DNA from: Burkholderiales bacterium
GTDB taxonomy: Bacteria; Pseudomonadota; Gammaproteobacteria; Burkholderiales; SG8-39
DNA length: 10,221 nt
Assembly (NCBI GenBank): GCA_919902965.1
Contig: CAKKSJ010000183.1
Location: 1-10,221, forward strand
Reading direction: 5' to 3'
In this document: positions 1 to 6,249 of the stretch, one piece after another
How the letters are laid out: every line of letters begins with the position of its first letter
Numbering within the stretch: the first letter of the stretch is position 1
Position numbers and translations under genes: made by a program
The notes under the pieces: model-generated
Told to the model about the DNA's origin: nothing
The model's database searches: none
What the model saw: the letters and a program-made list of their open reading frames with translations, nothing else

Positions 1-80
1 TGCGGCGCCTGCGGCGTTGCGCTCCTCGCCAAGGGAGCCCACCCTTGGCTTCGTCCCCCAGGAGGACTTCCTTCGGGGCG
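1..80. repeat. hairpin-rich, repeat-like segment at window edge
   Basis: TGCGGCG occurs twice (1-7 and 10-16). A perfect 8-bp inverted repeat follows: GCCAAGGG at 28-35 and CCCTTGGC at 42-49, with a 6-base loop. A second imperfect hairpin has CCCC at 56-59 paired with GGGG at 75-78 and AGGA at 60-63 with TCCT at 69-72. No T-run follows on either strand, so it is not a classical terminator. It resembles the short palindromic elements dispersed in proteobacterial intergenic DNA. Only one copy is visible, so its repeat status is inferred. Confidence 0.3.
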
Positions 81-146
81 TCGCGCGCCTTGCAGTCATC
101 CGCATTTGGAGGCAACGCGTCTCATGCGGTGAATGTCAACAGCCCC

Positions 147-236
147 CTAGCCTTCAGATTCCTGTTGCCGGCGACTAGGACACGCGAGACTAGTCCATTT
201 GATCTAGGTCGAAGCGTTTTCAGCAGCTCCAACTAG
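147..236. promoter_or_regulatory. cluster of five CTAG tetranucleotides with regular spacing
   Basis: CTAG occurs at 147, 175, 190, 204 and 233. The steps are 28, 15, 14 and 29 bases, close to multiples of 14-15. CTAG is generally rare in proteobacterial genomes, and the rest of this window has only scattered copies. The 190 copy is the centre of the palindrome GACTAGTC (188-195). The 204 copy is the centre of TTGAT-CTAG-GTCGA (199-212), an 8-of-10 match to the FNR-family box. A DNA-binding array is possible, but no regulator can be named. Confidence 0.3.
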
Positions 237-244
237 TCCGTTTG
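189..244 (+). repeat. 13-bp direct repeat, ACTAGTCC(A/G)TTTG, 43 bp apart
   Basis: The copies lie at 189-201 and 232-244 and differ only at the ninth base. The 43-bp period is about four helical turns, so two proteins bound here would face the same side of the DNA. The repeat lies 102-157 bases upstream of the ATG at 346, where activator sites are common. The function is inferred from position only. Confidence 0.4.
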
Positions 245-345
245 GCCAATTCTATTGCCGGTCGGCAGCGTTTACTATCAGTCTTGGCGTCGGCACATAG
301 GTGGTGGCCGGCTAAGTGATTTTCAATGTTGGTCGGGAGCGGAAA

Positions 346-588
346 ATGAAAAAAGCATTTGCAGTTCTGGCAACATCGCTGTTCCTTGCGACTGGCGCAT
401 TTGCGCAATCCAGTGGTTCCGGCGGTGCGGGCGGCGCCGGTGGCGCAGCTGGAGCGGCGGCCGGCGGAATTACCGCCGGCATGATCGCGGCCGCAGTGGC
501 GGTTGCGGCGGTTGCCGTTGCAGCCTCTTCGTCCAGCGACAATCCGGCTGCCGCAGCCGCGACCACTACGACAACCACGACACAGTAG
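346..588 (+). CDS. small secreted Gly/Ala/Thr-rich protein, YjbE/GfcA-like
   Basis: This 80-residue protein has a clear Sec signal peptide (MKKAF start, hydrophobic core, likely cleavage after AFA near residue 19). A Gly/Ala-rich stretch (about 22-41) and a small hydrophobic Ala/Val segment (about 42-59) follow. The end is Ala-rich with seven consecutive Thr and a terminal Gln. Length, layout and the poly-Thr end match what I recall of E. coli YjbE (80 residues, poly-Thr tail) and GfcA, small proteins of exopolysaccharide operons with no known biochemical activity. I chose the ATG at 346 over a GTG at 316 because it begins the signal peptide and has GGGAG seven bases upstream. No polysaccharide genes lie next to it; its downstream neighbour is the convergent aroC. 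Low complexity makes homology hard to prove, so the family call is moderate, while secretion is fairly sure. Confidence 0.7.
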   Translation: MKKAFAVLATSLFLATGAFAQSSGSGGAGGAGGAAGAAAGGITAGMIAAAVAVAAVAVAASSSSDNPAAAAATTTTTTTQ

Positions 589-619
589 TCCGCAACGCGC
601 ACCCTGATTGCGTCGGGTT

Positions 620-1783
620 CTAAGCTTCCTCTGGATCCGGATCGTCTACGGATTTCGTTGCGTACTTCGCCGCAATTCTCGAAGCCGATACACGCGCAGC
701 AATTTTTGGCGTAGTCGTACTTACATCGGCGTTTTGCGCGCGCTGCCTGAGCGCATGATCGGCCAACACCAGGGCCAGCATTGCCTCGGCTATGGGCGTG
801 GCGCGAATACCGACACAGGGATCGTGGCGACCATGGGTCGCAACGCTCACCGCTTCGCCCTTCTTGTTGATCGAGCGGCGCGCAAGACGGATGCTCGACG
901 TAGGCTTGATCGCCAGATTCACCAGCAGGTCCTGTCCGGTGGATATGCCGCCTAGGACGCCCCCGGCATGATTTGACAGGAACCCGTCCGGCGTAAGTTC
1001 GTCGGAATGCTCGCTGCCTTTTTGGGCGATCGCGGCGAAGCCGGCGCCGATTTCCACGCCCTTTACCGCGTTGATACCCATCATGGCATAAGCGATGTCG
1101 GCGTCCAGCCGGTCGTACACCGGTTCGCCCCAGCCCACCGGAACACCCTCGGCGACAACGGTGATTTTCGCGCCGCATGAATCGCCGGATTTGCGCAGCG
1201 CATCCATGTAGGCTTCCAGCGCCGGCACTGCCGCCATATCGGGCACGAAGAACGGATTTTTTTCGACTGCGCTCCAGTCTTCCAGCGCGATCAGGTTCGG
1301 CCCCAGCTGCGACAGGTAACCGCGCACCGTGACGCCGTATTTCTCTCTGAGCCACTTCTTCGCAATCGCGCCGGCAGCGACCCGCACAAGGGTCTCGCGC
1401 GCCGATGCCCGCCCGCCACCGCGGTAGTCGCGTATGCCGTATTTCTGCCAGTAGGTATAGTCGGCGTGCCCGGGCCTGAAGCTCTCGGCGATATTGCCGT
1501 AGTCCTTGCTCTTCTGGTCTTCGTTGCGCACCAGCAATCCGATGGCGGTGCCGGTGGTCCGCCCTTCGAACACGCCGGAAAGGATTTCCACGCGGTCGGT
1601 CTCGCGCCGCTGCGTCACATGGCGCGAAGTGCCGGGTTTCCTGCGATCGAGTTCTTTCTGGATGTCCGCTTCGCAAAGCTCCAATCCGGGCGGGCAGCCG
1701 TCCACCACACAACCATAGGCGGGGCCGTGCGATTCGCCGAAGGAGGTCACGCAGAACAGTTTTCCCAGGGTGTTGCCGGACAT
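620..1783 (-). CDS. aroC: chorismate synthase
   Basis: AroC converts 5-enolpyruvylshikimate-3-phosphate to chorismate, the last common step of aromatic amino acid, folate and quinone precursor synthesis. It needs reduced FMN and acts in the cytosol. The 387-residue product shows the family signatures: FGESHG (15-20), RRKPGTS (47-53), the RGGGRASARET block (121-131), and a C-terminal RHDPCVGIRATP followed by AEAMLALVLADH. The family is usually about 360 residues; the extra length is a polar tail after RQRAQNAD. Two adjacent ATGs (1786 and 1783) compete. I chose 1783 because family members begin M-x-G-N-T; the only upstream purine run is a weak GAGCGA. The gene stands 153 bases downstream of the amidohydrolase on the same strand, so it may have its own promoter, though none is clear. 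It converges with the small secreted protein gene, leaving 31 bases between stops. Confidence 0.97.
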   Translation of the reverse strand: MSGNTLGKLFCVTSFGESHGPAYGCVVDGCPPGLELCEADIQKELDRRKPGTSRHVTQRRETDRVEILSGVFEGRTTGTAIGLLVRNEDQKSKDYGNIAESFRPGHADYTYWQKYGIRDYRGGGRASARETLVRVAAGAIAKKWLREKYGVTVRGYLSQLGPNLIALEDWSAVEKNPFFVPDMAAVPALEAYMDALRKSGDSCGAKITVVAEGVPVGWGEPVYDRLDADIAYAMMGINAVKGVEIGAGFAAIAQKGSEHSDELTPDGFLSNHAGGVLGGISTGQDLLVNLAIKPTSSIRLARRSINKKGEAVSVATHGRHDPCVGIRATPIAEAMLALVLADHALRQRAQNADVSTTTPKIAARVSASRIAAKYATKSVDDPDPEEA

Positions 1784-1936
1784 CATTTTCGCTCGCGGAT
1801 AGGCCGAGTCGAGTTTAACATACCGATAGTTTCCGCTTGACCGACTGCGACGCTCAGGCCGACGTGCGCGCGGGCATGGGCGCGAGCTATCCCTCACGCA
1901 ACAAGTAGAAACGGCAGCCTGTAGAAGTGCGCCTGC
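1784..1936 (-). other. intergenic spacer between amidohydrolase and aroC
   Basis: No gene is visible. A 5-bp inverted repeat (GGCAG 1913-1917, CTGCC 1933-1937) overlaps the amidohydrolase stop codon, and on the minus strand GTTTCT follows. It is too weak to call a terminator. No promoter with both hexamers was found for aroC. Confidence 0.35.
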
Positions 1937-3193
1937 CTACTTCGACAGGACCGCGCGCTTGTCAAAGAATACGCGCGTCTCGAATATTCCCGCCGCCAGT
2001 CGCTTGCCGCCCAGGCGCAGGCTGCGCTTGAGCACGAAGTCGAACAGCAACGGACTATGTTCGCGCAATCCCATGAACACGGGCGCCGCGCTTTTCTCGA
2101 TGTAGCCTTGCTCCACCAGGTACGCCACCGAGTACAGCGGAAATACGCCCGGCAGCGGATAGTCCGAACCATTCAGCAGTCGCGCGTGCCAGTCCTCGCG
2201 CTCGATCACCCGTGCAAGCGCCGCGCCGGCGCGCGCGCTTTGCGTCATCGCGGAAATGTCGCCATAGAGCCGGCCCGCATAGCGCGGCTCGTCCATCAAG
2301 CGCGCGAACAGCTCGAAAGCGTCGATCAACGGACCGTTCGCACCGCGGTCGGTATCGCGGTCCTGGCCCATGGATGCGCAGTGCGCCACGACCACGCGCA
2401 CGCCGTGATCGAGCGCGCGCCGCAAGCGCAGCGGATTGCCCAGGTCCTGCGCGTCCATTCCCCGTAGCGCGCGCTCCAGCCCGGCGTGCGTGATCAGCGG
2501 CAGATCGAGCCGCGCGAGCGCGTCGTAAAACGGATCGCAGCGCTTGGATGCCGGGTCTATGCCCATGGTCGCAGGCAGCCACTTTAGCGCACGCGCACCC
2601 TTTCCTGCCGCCGCCTCCAGCCGCTCGACGCTGTCGTGCCGATACGGGTGCACCGAGGCCGCCCATTCGAAGCTTTGCGGATGCAAGCGCGCGATTTGTG
2701 CGGCGTAAGCATTGGGAACGTAGAGGCTGGTCTGCTCCCACGACACCGCACCCGCCGTGCTGACCGCCGCGTCGAAAGCAAGCAGCAAGAGCTTCGTTCC
2801 GGGCGGCAGGTCGCGCATCAATGCGCGCATGCGTTCGACATAGCTTCGATCCACCTGACCCGGCGCATCCTGTGCGCAGGCCGCGTTCAGGAAGAAAAGA
2901 CGCTGCGCATAGCCGAGGGGATCGCCCAGTCCCTCGGTCACCGGGTTGATACGGATGCCGCTCCCGGAATCACCGTTGCCGGCGAGGTGGCAGTGGCTGT
3001 CCCACACCTTGCCCGCGTCCAGTCCGTCCCAGGCAGCGCGCACCAGTTCATGCCGGGTCAGCGCCTCCGGCAAGCCGGCGCGGCAAGGGTTGAGGAAGCC
3101 CTGCTCCGGCCAAGCGCGCCAGGCGGCGAGACCGGCCGCGCCCAGGCAAAGGCTGGCGCCGGCGGCGAGAAATTGTCTGCGCGAACTTCTCAG
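1937..3193 (-). CDS. Tat-exported amidohydrolase (amidohydrolase-2 / TIM-barrel fold)
   Basis: This is a metal-dependent hydrolase of the amidohydrolase-related (PF04909-type) family; the substrate is unknown. Counting from the CTG start (418 residues), metal-ligand candidates are HCH (67-69), His183 in VHPYR, His236 in THAG, His271 in AHC and Asp344 in NGSDYP. Lys204 in ALKWLP may also contribute. The N-terminus carries a twin-arginine signal, SRRQFL at 4-9 then a hydrophobic Ala/Gly/Leu core, so the protein probably works folded in the periplasm. The start is odd. The only in-frame ATG (3304) lies 101 bases inside the preceding CBS gene and would add a 37-residue non-conserved leader. No ATG, GTG or TTG lies between it and the Tat motif. 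A CTG at 3193, 10 bases after the CBS stop with GGA suitably upstream, gives a normal short Tat n-region. Later TTG and GTG codons would delete the signal. Translational coupling with the CBS gene is likely. Confidence 0.85.
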   Translation of the reverse strand: MRSSRRQFLAAGASLCLGAAGLAAWRAWPEQGFLNPCRAGLPEALTRHELVRAAWDGLDAGKVWDSHCHLAGNGDSGSGIRINPVTEGLGDPLGYAQRLFFLNAACAQDAPGQVDRSYVERMRALMRDLPPGTKLLLLAFDAAVSTAGAVSWEQTSLYVPNAYAAQIARLHPQSFEWAASVHPYRHDSVERLEAAAGKGARALKWLPATMGIDPASKRCDPFYDALARLDLPLITHAGLERALRGMDAQDLGNPLRLRRALDHGVRVVVAHCASMGQDRDTDRGANGPLIDAFELFARLMDEPRYAGRLYGDISAMTQSARAGAALARVIEREDWHARLLNGSDYPLPGVFPLYSVAYLVEQGYIEKSAAPVFMGLREHSPLLFDFVLKRSLRLGGKRLAAGIFETRVFFDKRAVLSK

Positions 3194-3203
3194 AGTGATC
3201 CGG

Positions 3204-3638
3204 CTAGGTTGGCGAGTCCTTGATATAGCCCTTGAGCATGCGGTTCTCGAATGCCTGCTCCTCCAGCACAGCCCTTGCCACGTCGTGAAACGAAAGCACG
3301 CCAATCAGCTCATCGCCTTCCATCACCGGCATGTAGCGGATGTGGTGCGTAAGCATCACGCTGCGCAGTTCGTCCACTTCGACGCCCGGCCCTATGGTCA
3401 TCGGATTTTTCACCATTACTGCATCCACGCGCACGCCCTGAATCGAGCCCTTGTTTTCATGCACGGCCTGCAGAACTTCGCGAAAAGTCAGCATGCCCAC
3501 AAGACGCCCCTGCTGCATCACCACCAGCGAACCGATGTCCTTCTCCGACATGACGCCGACCCCGTCGCTGAGCATCGCATCCGGCGTGGTGGCGATCAGC
3601 AACTTGCCTTTTATTCTGAGAATTTCGCGCAGTAGCAT
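3204..3638 (-). CDS. stand-alone tandem CBS-domain protein
   Basis: This 144-residue cytosolic protein consists almost entirely of two CBS domains, about residues 14-65 and 73-130. Each ends with the usual hydrophobic strand and helix (GRLVGMLTFREVL and DELIGVLSFHDVA). Paired CBS domains commonly bind adenosine ligands such as AMP, ATP or S-adenosylmethionine and tune partner proteins. No ligand can be assigned here. The start at 3638 is fixed by a strong GGAGGA ribosome site just upstream. The open frame continues further upstream, but that part has no protein-like character and antisenses eamA. The stop lies 10 bases before the proposed amidohydrolase start, so the two are probably one transcript. 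The gene is 122 bases downstream of the exporter gene. Fold assignment is firm; role is unknown. Confidence 0.88.
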   Translation of the reverse strand: MLLREILRIKGKLLIATTPDAMLSDGVGVMSEKDIGSLVVMQQGRLVGMLTFREVLQAVHENKGSIQGVRVDAVMVKNPMTIGPGVEVDELRSVMLTHHIRYMPVMEGDELIGVLSFHDVARAVLEEQAFENRMLKGYIKDSPT

Positions 3639-3760
3639 GATGTCCTCCTCCACAAAGAACGAACTGCAGTTTAGACCAAGGCGCGCTCGCCTGCCAAGCC
3701 GGTGAAAAGACCGCGCGCACGCAGCGTGCAGCTGGCTTGAGATATGCTTGCCTACCCCGG

Positions 3761-4654
3761 TTATTTCGTCGTTCGGTTGACCAGCACGATTCCGGCGCCG
3801 ACCATCAAGGCCGCGGACAGGAAGGAAGCGGAGAGCGGCTCGGACAGGAAGATCACGCCGAAGGCGACGCCAAACAAGGGTGTAAGAAACGAGAACACTG
3901 CCAGCCTGCCGGCAAGATAGCGCGTCAACAGCCAGAACCAGGCGAGATAACTGGCGAAAGCGACAATCACGCTCTGGTAGGCGAGGCTCGCCACCACCTT
4001 GGGCGTGAGCGTCATGATTCCGGGCTCGCCTGCGAGGATCGACGCGAAGGGCAGCACCAGCGCGGAAATGCCAAGCTGGTAGAACAGGGTCTTGGTGGCG
4101 CTGGCCGCGCCCAGCTTGGTGGAACGGATTACCACGGTGGTTGCCGCCCAAAGCGCCGCGGCGATGACGCCGAACGCATCGCCGATCAGTGTCGAACCCG
4201 CGGCCGTGCTGAACCCGTCGGCGAACGCGAGTGCCACGCCCAAAAAAGCGAGCAGCACACCGGCCCACTGGCTCAGGTTCAGGCGCTCGCCCGGCACCAA
4301 CCACTGCAAGCCGAGCGCCGTGAAACAGGGCGCGAGGTAAAGAAACACCGCCATGCGCGAGGCCGCGGTGTAGGCAAGACCGACGTAGATGAACACGAAC
4401 TCGGCGGCGAACAGCGCGCCCGCCACGGCGCCGCCGGCAAGCGTGCCGTCACGCCCGAACAGGCGGATGCCGCGCAACTGCGCCCAGATGAGCAGCAAAC
4501 TGCTGGCGATGATCGAGCGCAGTCCTGCCTGCATGATCGGCGAAATGCCGGCGGCAGCGTATTTGATCGTGACCTGGTTGTAGCCCCAGCACATGCACAG
4601 CACGATCATCATCGAAACCGCCAGCGCGTCTACGGGTTTGCGCACGGTCGCCAC
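3761..4654 (-). CDS. EamA/DMT-family transporter (RhaT-like permease)
   Basis: This 297-residue inner-membrane protein has about ten hydrophobic segments in two EamA repeats. The first begins with the family-typical MCWGYNQVTIKYAAAGISP near residue 21; the second begins at GDAFGVIAAALWAATTVVIR near 159. The PLFGVAFGVIFLSEPLS motif lies near the end. Such proteins export amino acids, nucleosides, drugs or similar metabolites; the substrate cannot be told here. The start is uncertain. The GTG at 4654 lies 14 bases from the nearest purine-rich site (AGGA, 4669-4672). An ATG at 4659 is ideally spaced from that site but in another frame, and gives a 9-codon peptide ending at 4630. The gene follows mlaF by 46 bases on the same strand, so the two are probably co-transcribed. 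An exporter in the position where mlaE would normally follow mlaF is unusual. Confidence 0.9.
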   Translation of the reverse strand: MATVRKPVDALAVSMMIVLCMCWGYNQVTIKYAAAGISPIMQAGLRSIIASSLLLIWAQLRGIRLFGRDGTLAGGAVAGALFAAEFVFIYVGLAYTAASRMAVFLYLAPCFTALGLQWLVPGERLNLSQWAGVLLAFLGVALAFADGFSTAAGSTLIGDAFGVIAAALWAATTVVIRSTKLGAASATKTLFYQLGISALVLPFASILAGEPGIMTLTPKVVASLAYQSVIVAFASYLAWFWLLTRYLAGRLAVFSFLTPLFGVAFGVIFLSEPLSASFLSAALMVGAGIVLVNRTTK

Positions 4655-4700
4655 GCCATAATTGGAATTCCTGCCGGTAAAACTTGTGTTGTGGGCCGGG

Positions 4701-5507
4701 CTATTTCAGGCCGAGCTGCTCCGCGATGGGCTGGGCGGGGTAATGGAAGGCGATCGGACCGTCGGGCTCGGCGTGCACGAACTGGGAAACCACGGGATGG
4801 ACGGATGCGAGCATCTCCTCCGGCGTGCCCTCGCCGACGACGACGCCGTCGGAAATGACATACAGATAATCGACCAGCTTGAGCGATTCGCTTACGTCGT
4901 AGGTAACGATGATTGAAGTGGTGCCTAGCGCATCGTTCAAACGGCGGATCAGGTCGGCAATGACGTTGAGCGAAATCGGGTCCAGGCCGGCGAACGGCTC
5001 ATCGTACATCGTCAGCATGGGGTCATGCACGATGGCGCGGGCGAGCGCGACCCGGCGTGCCATGCCGCCGGAAAGTTCGCTAGGCAGGAGCTTGCGCGCT
5101 CCGCGCAGCCCGACCACATGCAATTTCATCAGGATCAGGGAGCGTATCAGTTCCTCAGGCAGGTCCGAATTTTCGCGCAAGGGAAACGCGATGTTGTCGT
5201 ATACGGACAAATCGGTGAACAGCCCGCCCGCCTGGAACATCATGCCCATCTTGCGCCGCAACTGGTATAGCGCGTCGGTGTCGAGCTCGTGCACCAGTTC
5301 GCCATCGACCCTGATTGAGCCCTGCGCCGGCTTCTCCTGCCCGCCGATCAGCCGCAGCAGGGTGGACTTCCCGCAGCCGCTCGCCCCGAGGATCGCGACG
5401 ACCTTGCCGCGCGGAACCTTCAGACTAAGGCCTTTGAGGATTTCGCGCCCGCCGTAATTGAACTTGAGGTCAGTGACTTCAACTAAGTTATCGGAAGGGG
5501 AAATCAT
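4701..5507 (-). CDS. mlaF: ABC transporter ATPase, MlaF family (orphan)
   Basis: MlaF is the ATPase of the MlaFEDB complex, which moves phospholipids between inner and outer membrane with MlaC and MlaA. The 268-residue product has Walker A GASGCGKST (41-49), Q-loop Gln92, signature LSGGM (145-149), Walker B with MYDE (167-170) and D-loop GLDP (174-177). Near the end is DGPIAFHYPA, matching the DGPVPFRYPA of E. coli MlaF as I recall it. That tail separates it from generic ABC ATPases. Two oddities stand out. The switch (H-loop) position is Tyr203 (VTYDV), where VSHDV or VTHDV is expected, through a TAC codon. No mlaE, mlaD, mlaC or mlaB follows; an EamA exporter does. The ATG at 5507 has no Shine-Dalgarno sequence. 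A TAAAAT at 5540-5545 could be its -10, without a recognisable -35. It is divergent from msrB. Confidence 0.9.
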   Translation of the reverse strand: MISPSDNLVEVTDLKFNYGGREILKGLSLKVPRGKVVAILGASGCGKSTLLRLIGGQEKPAQGSIRVDGELVHELDTDALYQLRRKMGMMFQAGGLFTDLSVYDNIAFPLRENSDLPEELIRSLILMKLHVVGLRGARKLLPSELSGGMARRVALARAIVHDPMLTMYDEPFAGLDPISLNVIADLIRRLNDALGTTSIIVTYDVSESLKLVDYLYVISDGVVVGEGTPEEMLASVHPVVSQFVHAEPDGPIAFHYPAQPIAEQLGLK

Positions 5508-5628
5508 CTATTGGGATCGACCGCGCGGGGATTTTGGCGATTTTACACGGCTTTCCGCGGGGACGAGGCGAGAAGCGGCCGACCGCGGGCGCCTCGCGTA
5601 TAGTTCGATAGGTACACGGGAGACGGAT

Positions 5629-6195
5629 ATGGACAGGCGCAACTGGCTCAGAATACTGGCGTTGACACCCCTTGCAGGGATCACCGGGTCATGGCTGGCG
5701 CCGCCGGCCTACGCAAAAGGAGCGAGGAACGTGGAAGAATTGCAGAAAAGCTGGAAATCCCTGCTGGCCGAGGGCGCCGACGTGGCCGCCGGCGCCGCGC
5801 CGCTCAGGCTGTCGGACGCCGAATGGAAACTACGCCTCTCGCCCGCGGCCTACAAGGTGCTGAGGCAAGAGGGTACCGAGCCCCCCGGCACCAGCCCGCT
5901 GGACCAGGAGAAGCGCCCCGGCGTGTTCGTATGCGCGGGCTGCCGCCTGCCGCTGTTCAGTTCGGCGATGAAATTCGACAGCGGCACCGGCTGGCCGAGT
6001 TTTTTCACCAGCATTCCCGGCGCTCTCGGCACCAGCCGCGATTTCAAGCTGATCCTGCCGCGCACCGAATACCATTGCGCGCGCTGCGGCGGACACCACG
6101 GCCATCTATTCGACGACGGCCCGCCGCCGACCGGCCTGCGCTACTGCAACAACGGCGTCGCACTCGCGTTTATCCCGAAGAACGGCAAGGCCTGA
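5629..6195 (+). CDS. msrB: exported methionine-R-sulfoxide reductase MsrB
   Basis: MsrB reduces methionine-R-sulfoxide in oxidised proteins. The 188-residue product begins with a signal peptide: RR at 3-4 followed by N-W-L-R, a hydrophobic core, and likely cleavage after AYA at 29. This suggests periplasmic location, possibly by the Tat route. The SelR domain spans about 60-184. The zinc-site cysteines are C102, C105, C150 and C153. GTGWPSF lies at 119-125, and the catalytic cysteine is C173 in RYCNN (usually RYCIN). The ATG at 5629 has GGGAG five bases upstream and starts the signal peptide; the open frame upstream of it reads through the divergent promoter region. TATAGT at 5599-5604 may be its -10, though no -35 is clear. 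It lies divergent from mlaF across 121 bases and 54 bases before srkA. A periplasmic MsrB would protect envelope proteins from oxidants. Confidence 0.95.
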   Translation: MDRRNWLRILALTPLAGITGSWLAPPAYAKGARNVEELQKSWKSLLAEGADVAAGAAPLRLSDAEWKLRLSPAAYKVLRQEGTEPPGTSPLDQEKRPGVFVCAGCRLPLFSSAMKFDSGTGWPSFFTSIPGALGTSRDFKLILPRTEYHCARCGGHHGHLFDDGPPPTGLRYCNNGVALAFIPKNGKA

Positions 6196-6237
6196 GCACT
6201 ATTCCGCAGCCCTGCAACGGCGGGAAGCGGCACACCG

Positions 6238-6243
6238 TACAAT
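6238..6243 (+). promoter_or_regulatory. -10 element TACAAT placed for leaderless srkA mRNA
   Basis: TACAAT (five of six to TATAAT) is followed by six bases, GGCCGC, then the srkA ATG at 6250. Transcription would therefore start on or next to the A of the start codon. No Shine-Dalgarno lies before that ATG, which fits. The -35 is poor: CTGCAA at 6212-6217 is 20 bases away. Confidence 0.45.
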
Positions 6244-6249
6244 GGCCGC

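Larger units (their letters stand above)
81..345 (+). other. non-coding leader upstream of the small secreted protein gene
   Basis: I see no convincing gene here. Open frames crossing it lack recognisable protein character and good ribosome binding sites. The stretch is less GC-rich than its surroundings and contains the CTAG cluster and direct repeat listed separately. A possible -10 (TACTAT, 273-278) has no good -35 at the right distance. It most likely holds the promoter and regulatory region for the gene starting at 346. Confidence 0.45.

Noticed and set aside
199..212. TTGAT-CTAG-GTCGA as an FNR box
   Set aside because: Only eight of ten to consensus and about 140 bases from the ATG with no matching promoter; kept only as part of the CTAG cluster.
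45..236. Short plus-strand open frame (63 codons) at the left edge
   Set aside because: No ribosome site, no recognisable protein features, and it runs through the hairpin and CTAG regions that look non-coding.
312..1712. Long minus-strand open frame (466 codons) across aroC
   Set aside because: It is a frame shadow of aroC and of the Gly/Ala gene; composition is Arg/Ala/Gly noise with no family motif, while aroC is unmistakable in another frame.
1913..1937. Rho-independent terminator after the amidohydrolase
   Set aside because: The stem is only five pairs with a 15-base loop and overlaps the stop codon; the following GTTTCT is not a T-run.
3737..4858. Plus-strand open frame (373 codons) antisense to eamA and mlaF
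   Set aside because: It is the antisense of two well-identified genes; Arg/Gly/His-rich with no domain and no good start.
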